Source: Streptomyces sp. NBC_01304
GTDB taxonomy: Bacteria; Actinomycetota; Actinomycetes; Streptomycetales; Streptomycetaceae
DNA: 64,000 bases
Reading direction: 5' to 3'
NCBI RefSeq assembly: GCF_035975855.1
Contig: NZ_CP109055.1
Location: forward strand, 3,968,001-4,032,000
Part shown: one piece after another, positions 7,824 to 16,646 of the stretch
Layout of the letters: each line of letters starts with the position of its first letter
Position numbering within the stretch: position 1 is the stretch's first letter
Notes under the pieces: model-generated
Database searches by the model: none
Seen by the model: only the letters and a program-made list of their open reading frames with translations
Told to the model about the DNA's origin: nothing
Position numbers and translations under genes: made by a program

Positions 7824-8444
7824 ATGAAGCGCAACATCGTCATCGCCACCGTGGCCGCGGCAGCACTCGTCGCCGGCGGCTCGGCCTTCGCCTTCGCGGG
7901 TGACGACGAGACGCCGGCGAAGGCGCAGTCGAACGTGGCGCTGAAGGTGCAGGACGACGACCGGGACGACGTCGACGACCACAACGACCGCGACGACAAG
8001 CGCGACGACCGGGACGAGCGCCCCAGCGGCAAGGTGACCGCCGCCGACGCGATCGCCGCGGCCCTGAAGCACACCCCGGGCACGGCCGTCTCAGCCGACC
8101 TGGACGACGACGGCGTCTGGGACGTGGACGTGGCCAAGTCCGACGGCACGGAGTACGGCGTCGAGGTCGACCCGGCCACCGGCAAGGTGCTGCGGGCGGA
8201 CCGCGAGGACGACGACGACCGCGATGAGCTGGCCGCGTTGGGCGGGGCGAAGACCTCGGCCCGGGATGCGGCACTGGCCGCTGCCGCGCGGGGCGTGGTG
8301 ACTTCGGTCGACCTTGACGACGATCGCGGCGCCGCCGCGTGGGAGGTCGAGACGGTGAAGGGCGACTTCAAGGTCGACCTCAAGTCGGGCAAGGTCACGG
8401 CGGACCTGGACGACCAGGACGACCGTGATGGCGACGACGACTAA
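7824..8444 (+). CDS. Secreted PepSY-domain protein, Asp-rich
   Basis: A 206-residue exported protein. I choose ATG 7824 (MKRNIVIATVAAAALVAGGS) because it gives a normal signal peptide and has GGGAGG upstream. The mature protein opens with an Asp/Arg-rich linker (DDDRDDVDDHNDRDDKRDD), then a PepSY domain (GKVTAADAIAAALKHTPG to VDPATGKVLRADRED), a second weaker PepSY-like unit and an acidic tail ending DDQDDRDGDDD. The segment DLDDDGVWDVDV fits a DxDxDG calcium-loop pattern. PepSY proteins are often targets of adjacent OmpR systems. Cation binding at the cell surface is plausible but inferred. Confidence 0.88.
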   Translation: MKRNIVIATVAAAALVAGGSAFAFAGDDETPAKAQSNVALKVQDDDRDDVDDHNDRDDKRDDRDERPSGKVTAADAIAAALKHTPGTAVSADLDDDGVWDVDVAKSDGTEYGVEVDPATGKVLRADREDDDDRDELAALGGAKTSARDAALAAAARGVVTSVDLDDDRGAAAWEVETVKGDFKVDLKSGKVTADLDDQDDRDGDDD

Positions 8445-8452
8445 GACTTTTT

Positions 8453-8597
8453 CCCCACCCCGCCCCTTCCCGAAATCCTGCGGAGCTGTGTCCTCAAACG
8501 TCGGACGGGCTGATTCATCTCTGATGAATCAGCCCGTCCGACGTTTGAGGACATCTTTGAAGCCGGCGGCAGCCTTTCGGGAAGGGGCGGGGTGGGG
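8453..8597. repeat. Nested inverted-repeat element, copy A
   Basis: Outer arms 8453-8475 and 8575-8597 are 23 bp and perfectly complementary (CCCCACCCCGCCCC side). Inner arms 8489-8519 and 8523-8553 are 31 bp and perfect, with a 3-nt loop (TCT). Between the stems is an asymmetric spacer: TCCTGCGGAGCTG on one side and a 21-nt GCCGGCGGCAGCC-type segment on the other. The element fills the gap between convergent PepSY and meaB genes and would fold in transcripts from either strand, so it can act as a bidirectional terminator. Copies B and C lie at 36042-36221 and 47756-47910. Confidence 0.95.
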
Positions 8598-8603
8598 TGA
8601 AAA

Positions 8604-9563
8604 TCAGTGCTCCGTCAGCCCGGCAACCAGCTCATCCGCCGCGGCGTAGGGGTCGAGGGAACCCTCGACGATCCGCTCCGCCAGCGCCGACAGCCGTCGG
8701 TCCCCATGCAGATCCGCGATCCGCTCACGCAGCGCGGTGACCGCGATGGTCTCGACCTCGCGGGACGCCCGAGCCAGCCGGCGCTCAGCCAGCACGCCCC
8801 GCTCCTCCATCCAGGCCCGATGCTTCTCCAGCGCCTCGACGACCTCGTCAATACCCTCACCGCGCGCGGCAACGGTCTTCACGATCGGCGGCCGCCAAGC
8901 GCCAGGGCCCCGGGACTCCCCGAGCCCCAACATGTGGTTCAGCTCGCGAGCGGTCGCATCGGCCCCCTCACGGTCGGCCTTGTTCACGACATACACATCG
9001 CCGATCTCCAGAATCCCGGCCTTGGCCGCCTGAATCCCGTCGCCCATGCCAGGGGCGAGCAGCACCACCGACGTATCGGCCTGCGAGGCGATCTCCACCT
9101 CCGACTGCCCGACCCCGACGGTCTCGACGAGCACGACGTCGCACCCCGCCGCGTCAAGGACCCGGATCGCCTGGGGCGCGGACCACGCGAGGCCGCCCAG
9201 ATGCCCGCGCGTGGCCATGGACCGGATGTACACGCCCGGATCGGACGCGTGGTCGGACATCCGCACCCGGTCCCCGAGCAGCGCCCCGCCCGAGAAGGGC
9301 GAGGAGGGGTCCACGGCCAGCACCCCGACCCGCTTCCCGGCCCGCCGATACGCCGAGACCAGCGCGGAGGTGGACGTCGACTTGCCGACGCCCGGCGACC
9401 CGGTGAGCCCCACGACGTAGGCGTTGCCCGCCAGCGGAGCCAGCGCCGCCATCACCTCGCGCAACTGCGGGGACGCCCCCTCGACCAGTGAGATCAGCCG
9501 AGCGACGGCACGCGGCCGGCCCTCACGTGCCTGAGCCACCAGCGTGGGGACGTCCTGCATCAC
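8604..9563 (-). CDS. meaB: Methylmalonyl-CoA mutase-associated GTPase MeaB
   Basis: A 319-residue P-loop GTPase of the G3E/MeaB (ArgK) family. Walker A is GLTGSPGVGKST, followed by VGVLAVDPSSPFSGGALLGD, Walker B DVVLVETVGVGQSE and base motif VVNKADREGAD. The C-terminal dimerisation helix is AVTALRERIADLHGD. MeaB chaperones adenosylcobalamin-dependent methylmalonyl-CoA mutase, gating cofactor loading and protecting the enzyme. It lies just downstream of the thiolase gene and near mce, consistent with the propionyl-CoA to succinyl-CoA route. The mutase genes themselves are not in the window. Confidence 0.95.
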   Translation of the reverse strand: MMQDVPTLVAQAREGRPRAVARLISLVEGASPQLREVMAALAPLAGNAYVVGLTGSPGVGKSTSTSALVSAYRRAGKRVGVLAVDPSSPFSGGALLGDRVRMSDHASDPGVYIRSMATRGHLGGLAWSAPQAIRVLDAAGCDVVLVETVGVGQSEVEIASQADTSVVLLAPGMGDGIQAAKAGILEIGDVYVVNKADREGADATARELNHMLGLGESRGPGAWRPPIVKTVAARGEGIDEVVEALEKHRAWMEERGVLAERRLARASREVETIAVTALRERIADLHGDRRLSALAERIVEGSLDPYAAADELVAGLTEH

Positions 9564-9621
9564 AGCTCCACTTCGTTCGTACGCGTACGAGAAACGCCTG
9601 TGCCGAAGAGACCCCGGGGGC

Positions 9622-10824
9622 CTAGGCCTTCGGGACCCGCACGATCAGCGCATCACCCTGACCACCGCCGCCGCACAGCGCGGCCGCGCCGACGCCGCCG
9701 CCCCGCCGCTTCAGCTCGAGCGCGAGATGCAGCACGATACGGGCGCCGGACATGCCGATGGGGTGTCCGAGGGCAATCGCGCCGCCATTGACGTTCACCT
9801 TTTCCGGGGTAACGCCCAGGTCCTTCATTGACTGCACGGACACGGCGGCGAAGGCCTCGTTGATCTCGATCAGATCGAGGTCCTCGACGCTGATGCCTTC
9901 CTTCTTCACGGCGTGCGCGATGGCGTTGGACGGCTGCGACTGCAGCGAGTTGTCCGGTCCCGCCACGTTGCCGTGCGCCCCGATCTCGGCGATCCAGTCG
10001 AGGCCCAGTTCCTCGGCCTTGGCCTTGCTCATGACGACGACCGCGGCGGCGCCGTCGGAGATCTGCGAGGCGGTGCCCGCGGTGATCGTGCCGTCCTTGG
10101 CGAAGGCCGGGCGGAGCTTGCCGAGCGACTCGGTCGTGGTCTCGGCGCGGATGCCCTCGTCCTGCGAGAAGAGCACCGGGTCGCCCTTGCGCTGCGGGAT
10201 CTCGACGGGGGTGATCTCCGCCTCGAAGAGGCCGTTCTTCTGGGCGGCCGCGGCCCGCTGGTGACTGAGGGCCGCGACCTCGTCCTGCTCGGGACGGGCA
10301 ATGCCCAGACGGGTGTTGTGCTTCTCCGTGGACTCGCCCATGGCGACGCCCTCGAAGGAGTCGGTCAGGCCGTCGTGGGCCATCGAGTCGAGCATCTCGA
10401 TCGCGCCGTACTTGAAGCCCTCACGGGACTTCGGCAGCACGTGCGGGGCGTTGGTCATGGACTCCTGGCCGCCCGCGACCACGATGTCGAACTCGCCGGC
10501 CCGGATCAGCTGGTCGGCGAGCGCGATCGCGTCGAGGCCCGACAGACACACCTTGTTGATGGTCAGCGCGGGGACGCTCATGGGGATGCCGCCCTTGACC
10601 GCGGCCTGGCGTGCGGGGATCTGCCCTGCCCCCGCCTGGAGCACCTGGCCCATGATCACGTACTGCACCTGGTCGCCGCCGATACCGGCCCGGTCCAGTG
10701 CGGCCTTGATGGCGAAGCCGCCCAGATCCGCACCTGAGAACGACTTGAGGGATCCGAGGAGTCGTCCCATGGGCGTGCGGGCCCCGGCGACGATCACGGA
10801 GGTGGAGCTCTTCGTTCCTGACAT
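9622..10824 (-). CDS. Acetyl-CoA acetyltransferase (thiolase)
   Basis: A 400-residue thiolase of the biosynthetic/degradative acetoacetyl-CoA type. The nucleophilic Cys sits in [16 protein letters not shown] (about residue 92). The remaining catalytic motifs are [19 protein letters not shown] (His) and [15 protein letters not shown] (second Cys). It condenses two acetyl-CoA or cleaves acetoacetyl-CoA in the cytosol, feeding butyryl-CoA and ethylmalonyl-CoA pathways. It precedes meaB with a 58-bp gap and is divergent from mce, so the three likely serve C4/C3 acyl-CoA supply. Confidence 0.94.
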   Translation of the reverse strand: MSGTKSSTSVIVAGARTPMGRLLGSLKSFSGADLGGFAIKAALDRAGIGGDQVQYVIMGQVLQAGAGQIPARQAAVKGGIPMSVPALTINKVCLSGLDAIALADQLIRAGEFDIVVAGGQESMTNAPHVLPKSREGFKYGAIEMLDSMAHDGLTDSFEGVAMGESTEKHNTRLGIARPEQDEVAALSHQRAAAAQKNGLFEAEITPVEIPQRKGDPVLFSQDEGIRAETTTESLGKLRPAFAKDGTITAGTASQISDGAAAVVVMSKAKAEELGLDWIAEIGAHGNVAGPDNSLQSQPSNAIAHAVKKEGISVEDLDLIEINEAFAAVSVQSMKDLGVTPEKVNVNGGAIALGHPIGMSGARIVLHLALELKRRGGGVGAAALCGGGGQGDALIVRVPKA

Positions 10825-10960
10825 GAGGCAATGCCCCTTGGGATGAGGAGTGAACGAGGGTTTACCTCAATGTACTGAGCAGTACGGGCCCGGTCACCGG
10901 GCTGCGAGTGTGATCGCGCGCACGTTGCGTAATCACTGCTTCAGGCGCTGCACTGGACGG

Positions 10961-11401
10961 ATGCTGACACGCATCGACCACATCGGGATCGCCTGCTTCG
11001 ACCTCGACAAGACCGTCGAGTTCTATACGTCCACGTACGGCTTCGAGGTCTTCCACACGGAGGTCAACGAGGAGCAGGGCGTACGTGAGGCCATGCTCAA
11101 GATCAATGAGACGTCGGACGGCGGCGCCTCCTACCTCCAGCTCCTGGAGCCGACCAGGGACGACTCCGCGGTCGGCAAGTGGCTGGCCAAGAACGGCGAG
11201 GGCGTCCATCACATCGCCTTCGGCACCGCGGACGTCGACGCGGACGCGGCCGCCGTCAAGGACAAGGGCGTACGCGTCCTCTACGACGAGCCGCGCATCG
11301 GATCCATGGGGTCCCGCATCACGTTCCTGCACCCCAAGGACTGTCACGGGGTCCTCACGGAACTGGTCACTTCTGCATCTCAGGACTCCACGGAGCACTG
11401 A
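10961..11401 (+). CDS. mce: Methylmalonyl-CoA epimerase
   Basis: A 146-residue vicinal-oxygen-chelate protein. It interconverts (2R)- and (2S)-methylmalonyl-CoA. ATG 10961 begins MLTRIDHIGIACFDLD, with the first metal His in DHIGIA. Further ligands are in YLQLLEP (Gln/Glu region), GVHHIAFGTADV (His) and the C-terminal HGVLTELV (Glu). Length matches the family. It is divergent from the thiolase across a 136-bp promoter region and lies upstream of scy, as in S. coelicolor. Confidence 0.94.
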   Translation: MLTRIDHIGIACFDLDKTVEFYTSTYGFEVFHTEVNEEQGVREAMLKINETSDGGASYLQLLEPTRDDSAVGKWLAKNGEGVHHIAFGTADVDADAAAVKDKGVRVLYDEPRIGSMGSRITFLHPKDCHGVLTELVTSASQDSTEH

Positions 11402-11609
11402 CCTCCACATCCCTGGCCCGGTAGGGTGGGCACGGTCGCCCGCGTCTCTTCGGGCGGCCGTATTCCGGGGTCCGGGTTCAGGGGGACGAGCGGGGAGAAG
11501 CGTCGGGGCTGCGGCCCCTGCCCCGCCGTTGATCTGACACCATTCCCCGGGAGCCCCGTTCGGCGGATGGACAGGGCTCGTTCGGAGAGACTTGCGACCA
11601 GGGTTGGGG

Positions 11610-11645
11610 TCTCCCCTGCTCGAACAGAGTTGAGAGCTCGGGGAA
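11610..11645 (+). repeat. Imperfect stem-loop in the mce-scy gap
   Basis: TCTCCCCTGCTC and GAGCTCGGGGAAG form an interrupted hairpin about 20 bp before the scy start. The 259-bp gap between mce and scy is otherwise gene-free. It may end mce transcription or form part of the scy leader. Confidence 0.4.
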
Positions 11646-11660
11646 GGATGGGACCGCGGA

Positions 11661-14600
11661 GTGCGGGGCTACGAACGCCAGGAGAGCCAGAGGCCAGCTG
11701 AGGCCGACCATCTCTCGCGGTTCGAGGCCGAGATGGACCGGCTGAAGACCGAGCGGGAGAAGGCCGTCCAGCACGCCGAGGACCTCGGCTACCAGGTCGA
11801 GGTGTTGCGCGCCAAGCTGCACGAGGCGCGCCGCAACCTCGCGACCCGACCTGCCTATGACACCGCTGACATCGGCTACCAGGCCGAGCAGCTGCTCCGC
11901 AATGCCCAGATCCAGGCCGACCAGCTGCGCACCGACGCCGAGCGCGAGCTGCGAGAGGCCCGCGCCCAGACGCAGCGCATCCTCCAGGAGCACGCCGAGC
12001 AGCAGGCCCGGCTGCAGTCCGAGCTGCACACCGAGGCCGTCACCCGCCGCCAGCAGCTCGACCAGGAGCTCAACGAGCGCCGCCAGACCGTCGAGTCGCA
12101 CGTCAACGAGAACGTGGCGTGGGCCGAGCAGCTCCGCGGCCGCACCGAACAGCAGGCCCGCCGCCTCCTTGAGGAGTCCCGCGCCGAGGCCGACCAGGCA
12201 CTGGCCGCCGCCCGCGCGGAGGCCGAGCGCCTCACCACCGAGGCCAGCCGGCGGCTGACCAGCGCGGCCGAGTCGGGCCGCGCGGAAGCCGAAGCGATCC
12301 TGCGCCGGGCCCGCACCGACGCCGAGCGCCTCCTGAACGCCGCCTCGACGCAGGCCCAGGAGGCCACCGACCACGCCGAGCAGCTCCGCTCCTCCACCGC
12401 GACCGAGTCGGACCAGGCCCGCCGTCAGTCCACCGAGCTGAGCCGGGCCGCCGAGCAGCGCATGGCCGAGGCGGAGACGGCGCTGCGCGAGGCGCGTACG
12501 GCCGCGGACAAGGTTGTCGCCGAGGCCAAGGAGGCCGCGGCCAAGGCCCTGTCGAGCGCCGAGGCGTCGAACGAGACGCGGACGCGTACCGCCAAGGAGC
12601 AGGTCGCCCGCCTGGTCAGCGAGGCCACGAAGGAGGCCGAGGCCACCAAGGCGGAGGCCGAGCAGGCCCTCGCGGACGCCAAGGCCGAGGGCGAGAAGGT
12701 CGTCGCCGAGGCCGCCGAGAAGGCCAGGAACGTCACGGCCGAGGAGACCGCGTCCCAGCTGTCGTCGGCCGCGCGTACCGCCGAGGAAGTGCTCAACAAG
12801 GCGTCCGAGGACGCCAAGGCGACCACCAAGGCGGCCTCCGAGGAGGCCGAGCGGATCCGCCGCGAGGCCGAGACCGAGGCGGACCGGCTGCGCGGCCAGG
12901 CGCACGACATCGCCGAGGAGCTCAAGGGCGCGGCGAAGGACGACACCAAGGAGTACCGCGCCAAGACGGTCGAGCTGCAGGAGGAGGCCCGCCGGCTGCG
13001 CGGCGAGGCCGAGAACCTGCGCGCGGAGGCCGTCGCCGAGGGCGAGCGGATCCGCAGCGAGGCCCGCCGCGAGGCCGTCCAGAAGATCGAGGAGGCGGCC
13101 AGCTCCGCCGAGGAGCTGCTCGCCAAGGCGCGTACGGACGCCGAGGAGCTGAGCGCGACCGCCGCCGCCGAGGCCGAGCGCGTCCGCACCGAGGCCATCG
13201 AGCGCGCCACGACCCTGCGCAAGCAGGCCGAGGACACCCTGGAGCGCACCCGCACGGAGGCCGAGCGGCACCGCACGGAGGCCGCCGAGCAGGCCGAGGT
13301 CACCAAGGCGGAGGCCGAGGAGGCCGGGCGCAAGCTCCGCGAGGACACCGAGCTCGCGATCGGCCGGCGCCAGACCGAGGCCGCCGAGGAACTGACCCGG
13401 CTGCACACCGAGGCCGAGCAGCGCCTCACCGCCGCCGAGACCGCCCTGACCGAGGCCCGCACGGAGGCCGAGCGGCTGCGGCGCGAGGCGAACGAGGAGA
13501 CGGAGCGGCTCCGCAGCGAGGCCGCCGAGCGCATTCGTACGCTGCAGTCGCAGGCCGAGACCGAGGCCGAGCGGCTGCGCACCGAGGCCGCCGCGGACGC
13601 CTCGACGTCGCGCGCCGAGGGCGAGGCCGTCGCCGTACGGCTGCGCAGCGAGGCGACGAACGAAGCGGAGCGCATCAAGAACGAGGCGCAGGAGAGCGCC
13701 GACCGCCTGCGCGGCGAGGCGACGGCCGCCGCCGAGCGCGTCGGGGCCGAGGCCGCCGAGGCGCTCTCGGCCGCGCAGGAGGAGGCCGCCCGGCGTCGCC
13801 GCGAGGCCGAGGAGACCTTGAGTTCGGCCCGCACCGAGGCCGACCAGGAGCGTGAGCGCGCGCGCGAGCAGAGCGAGGAGCTGCTCGCCGCGGCCCGTAA
13901 GCGAGTCGACGAGGCGCAGGTCGAGGCGCAGCGCCTGGTCGAGGAGGCGGACCGGCGGGCGACCGACCTGGTGGCCGCGGCCGAGCTGACCGCGCAGCAG
14001 GTACGGGACTCCGTCGCCGGCCTGCAGGAGTCGGCCCAGGAGGAGATCTCCGGGCTGCGCTCGGCGGCCGAGCACGCGTCGGAACGTACCCGCAAGGAAG
14101 CCCAGGAAGAGGCCGACCGGGTCCGTGCGGACGCCTATGCGGAGCGGGAGCGCGCCTCGGAGGACGCGACGCGCCTGCGGACCGAGGCGCACGAGGAGAC
14201 CGAGGCCGCCAAGTCGCTTGCGGAGCGCACGGTTTCGGAGGCGATCGCCGAGTCCGAGCGGCTGCGCAGCGAGGTCAACGACCACGCCCAGCGGGTGCGT
14301 ACGGAAGCCTCCGAGCGCGTCGCCTCGTCCGAGCAGGACGCTGCGCGGACGCGTGCCGAGGCCCGCGAGGACGCCAACCGCATCCGTACGGACGCGGCCG
14401 GCCAGGCCGACCAGCTGATCGGCGAGGCCACGAGCGAGGCGGAGCGGCTGCGGGCCGAGGCCGCCGAGACGGTCGGCTCCGCGCAGCAGCACGCGGAGCG
14501 CACTCGCAGCGAGTCGGAGCGCATCAAGGCGGACGCGCACGCGGAGGCCGAGCGCCTGCGGAGCGAGGCCCGGACCGAGTCCGAGCGGACCCTGGACGAG

Positions 14601-15419
14601 GCCCGGCAGGCGGCCAACAAGCGCCGCAGCGAGGCCGCCGAGCAGGTCGACAAGCTCATCACCGAGGCCGCGTCGGAGGCCGAGAAGCTCACGTCTCAGG
14701 CGCAGGAGCAGGCGCTGAAGGCGGCCACGGACGCCGAGCAGCAGGCCGACACGATGGTCGGCGCCGCCCGTGTCGAGGCCGAGCGCCTGGTCGCCGAGGC
14801 GACCGTCGAGGGCAATTCCCTGGTGGAGCGGGCGCGTACGGACGCGGACGAACTGCTGATCGGCGCACGCCGGGACGCGACCGCCATAAGGGAACGGTCC
14901 GAGGAGCAGCGGGACCGGCTCACCGGCGAGATCGAGGAGCTGCACGAGCGGGCGCGGCGCGAGTCGGCCGAGCAGATGAAGACGGCGGGCGAGCGGTGCG
15001 ACGCGCTGGTCAAGGCCGCCGAGGAGCAGCTGGCCGAGTCGACGGCGAAGGCCAAGGAGCTGGTCTCGGAGGCCAGTTCCGAGGCCGGCAAGGTACGGAT
15101 CGCCGCGGTCAAGAAGGCCGAGCAGCTCCTCAAAGAGGCTGAACAGAAGAAAACGGACACGGTGCGCGAGGCCGACCGGGTCAAGGCCGAGGCCGAGGCG
15201 GAGGCGCAGCGGATCGTCGACGACGGCAAGCGCGAGCTCGATGTGCTCGTCCGGCGCCGCGAGGACATCAATGCCGAGATCTCCCGTGTCCAGGACGTTC
15301 TGGAGGCGTTGGAGTCTTTTGAGGCTCCGTCCACCGGCGGCTCCAAGGAGGGCGGCGGCGTCAAGGCGGGCGCAGCTGCCGGGGGTACCCGATCGGGTGG
15401 CAAGCCGTCCGAGGGCTAG
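11661..15419 (+). CDS. scy: Polar-growth coiled-coil scaffold Scy
   Basis: A 1252-residue cytoplasmic coiled-coil protein, one of the largest genes here. The N-terminus (MRGYERQESQRPAEADHLSR, then DRLKTEREKAVQHAEDLGYQ) contains a short DivIVA-like coiled coil. Nearly all the rest is a continuous Ala/Glu/Arg pattern such as EAERLRTEA and EADRLRGEA that reads as hendecad (11-residue) rather than heptad periodicity. The end is Gly/Ser-rich and non-helical. Scy of Streptomyces assembles at hyphal tips with DivIVA and FilP to set tip number and polarity. GTG 11661 is the start that fits the known N-terminus. There are no membrane segments. filP follows 183 bp downstream. Confidence 0.95.
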   Translation: MRGYERQESQRPAEADHLSRFEAEMDRLKTEREKAVQHAEDLGYQVEVLRAKLHEARRNLATRPAYDTADIGYQAEQLLRNAQIQADQLRTDAERELREARAQTQRILQEHAEQQARLQSELHTEAVTRRQQLDQELNERRQTVESHVNENVAWAEQLRGRTEQQARRLLEESRAEADQALAAARAEAERLTTEASRRLTSAAESGRAEAEAILRRARTDAERLLNAASTQAQEATDHAEQLRSSTATESDQARRQSTELSRAAEQRMAEAETALREARTAADKVVAEAKEAAAKALSSAEASNETRTRTAKEQVARLVSEATKEAEATKAEAEQALADAKAEGEKVVAEAAEKARNVTAEETASQLSSAARTAEEVLNKASEDAKATTKAASEEAERIRREAETEADRLRGQAHDIAEELKGAAKDDTKEYRAKTVELQEEARRLRGEAENLRAEAVAEGERIRSEARREAVQKIEEAASSAEELLAKARTDAEELSATAAAEAERVRTEAIERATTLRKQAEDTLERTRTEAERHRTEAAEQAEVTKAEAEEAGRKLREDTELAIGRRQTEAAEELTRLHTEAEQRLTAAETALTEARTEAERLRREANEETERLRSEAAERIRTLQSQAETEAERLRTEAAADASTSRAEGEAVAVRLRSEATNEAERIKNEAQESADRLRGEATAAAERVGAEAAEALSAAQEEAARRRREAEETLSSARTEADQERERAREQSEELLAAARKRVDEAQVEAQRLVEEADRRATDLVAAAELTAQQVRDSVAGLQESAQEEISGLRSAAEHASERTRKEAQEEADRVRADAYAERERASEDATRLRTEAHEETEAAKSLAERTVSEAIAESERLRSEVNDHAQRVRTEASERVASSEQDAARTRAEAREDANRIRTDAAGQADQLIGEATSEAERLRAEAAETVGSAQQHAERTRSESERIKADAHAEAERLRSEARTESERTLDEARQAANKRRSEAAEQVDKLITEAASEAEKLTSQAQEQALKAATDAEQQADTMVGAARVEAERLVAEATVEGNSLVERARTDADELLIGARRDATAIRERSEEQRDRLTGEIEELHERARRESAEQMKTAGERCDALVKAAEEQLAESTAKAKELVSEASSEAGKVRIAAVKKAEQLLKEAEQKKTDTVREADRVKAEAEAEAQRIVDDGKRELDVLVRRREDINAEISRVQDVLEALESFEAPSTGGSKEGGGVKAGAAAGGTRSGGKPSEG

Positions 15420-15602
15420 CCAGATCACCATCTCCCGTGCTTGCCAAGGACGTTCGGCCCTGGTGCTGGCAAGCGGTCCGCCGGTTAGCCACTCAAAAGG
15501 GGTGTCATTCTCCAGATCAAACGGGCAACTGCTCGATGACACGCCGCAAAGCCCCCTAGGATTCCCCCTATCACCTCACCGGTCTCATTCGACAGGAACC
15601 CC

Positions 15603-16538
15603 ATGAGCGACACTTCCCCCTACGGCTTCGAGCTTGTGCGGCGTGGGTACGACCGCGCTCAGGTGGACGAACGTATCTCCAAGCTCGTCTCCGACCGTGA
15701 CTCCGCTCTTGCCCGTATCACTGCTCTGGAAAAGCGCATCGAGGAACTGCACCTCGAGACGCAGAACGCTCAGGCCCAGGTAACCGACGCTGAGCCGTCG
15801 TACGCCGGCCTCGGCGCCCGCGTCGAGAAGATCCTCCGCCTCGCCGAGGAGGAGGCCAAGGACCTGCGCGAGGAGGCCCGTCGCGCGGCCGAGCAGCACC
15901 GCGAGCTCGCCGAGTCCGCCGCCCAGCAGGTGCGCAACGACGCGGAGTCGTTCGCGGCCGAGCGCAAGGCCAAGGCCGAGGACGAGGGCGTCCGGATCGT
16001 CGAGAAGGCCAAGGGCGAGGCGGGCGCGCTGCGCTCCGAGGCCCAGAAGGACGCGCAGCAGAAGCGCGAGGAGGCCGACGCCCTCTTCGAGGAGACCCGC
16101 GCCAAGGCCGCCCAGGCCGCGGCCGACTTCGAGACGAACCTCGCCAAGCGCCGTGAGCAGTCGGAGCGCGACCTCGCGTCCCGTCAGGCCAAGGCCGAGA
16201 AGCGCCTCGCGGAGATCGAGCACCGCGCGGAGCAGCTTCGCCTGGAGGCCGAGAAGCTGCGCACCGACGCCGAGCGTCGCGCCCGCCAGACGGTGGAGAC
16301 CGCGCAGCGCCAGGCCGAGGACATCGTGGCGGACGCGAACGCCAAGGCCGACCGGATCCGCAGCGAATCGGAGCGCGAGCTGGCGGCGCTCACCAACCGC
16401 CGCGACTCCATCAACGCCCAGCTGACCAACGTCCGCGAGATGCTGGCCACGCTGACCGGTGCGGCTGTCGCCGCCGCCGGTGCGCCGGGCGAGGACGAGC
16501 CGGTCACCCGCGGGGTTCCGGCCCAGCAGAGCCGGTAA
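15603..16538 (+). CDS. filP: Coiled-coil cytoskeletal protein FilP
   Basis: A 311-residue intermediate-filament-like protein. It starts MSDTSPYGFELVRRGYDRAQ, a DivIVA-type N-terminal motif, followed by a long coiled coil (about 20-290) of the same hendecad type as Scy (DAESFAAERKAKAEDEGVR, EAEKLRTDAERRARQT). The tail is Ala/Gly-rich. FilP forms filaments behind growing tips, stiffens hyphae and interacts with Scy and DivIVA. It was once named a cellulose-binding protein. It follows scy in the same direction with its own 183-bp upstream region, and a terminator lies after it. Confidence 0.95.
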   Translation: MSDTSPYGFELVRRGYDRAQVDERISKLVSDRDSALARITALEKRIEELHLETQNAQAQVTDAEPSYAGLGARVEKILRLAEEEAKDLREEARRAAEQHRELAESAAQQVRNDAESFAAERKAKAEDEGVRIVEKAKGEAGALRSEAQKDAQQKREEADALFEETRAKAAQAAADFETNLAKRREQSERDLASRQAKAEKRLAEIEHRAEQLRLEAEKLRTDAERRARQTVETAQRQAEDIVADANAKADRIRSESERELAALTNRRDSINAQLTNVREMLATLTGAAVAAAGAPGEDEPVTRGVPAQQSR

Positions 16539-16591
16539 GCACCGCCTGCGGATCCTCGTAAGGGATCCACAGCAGTACGTGTACGGGGCAG

Positions 16592-16622
16592 AGCCCCCTG
16601 TCACCCCAAGTGGCAGGGGGCT
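16592..16622 (+). terminator. Terminator after filP
   Basis: AGCCCCCTGTCAC pairs with GTGGCAGGGGGCT across a 5-nt loop (one G-U type pair), followed by TTTGT. It lies 54 bp past the filP stop and 25 bp before the ABC transporter start, so it separates the two units. Confidence 0.8.
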
Positions 16623-16646
16623 TTGTCCCGTTTTAGCGTGGTCCGC

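Noticed and set aside
11478-15542. A very long open frame antisense to scy (about 1350 codons, Leu/Gly/Arg-rich)
   Set aside because: It mirrors the biased third positions of the scy repeats; its protein has no family look and it spans intergenic sequence. Scy on the plus strand is a known protein.
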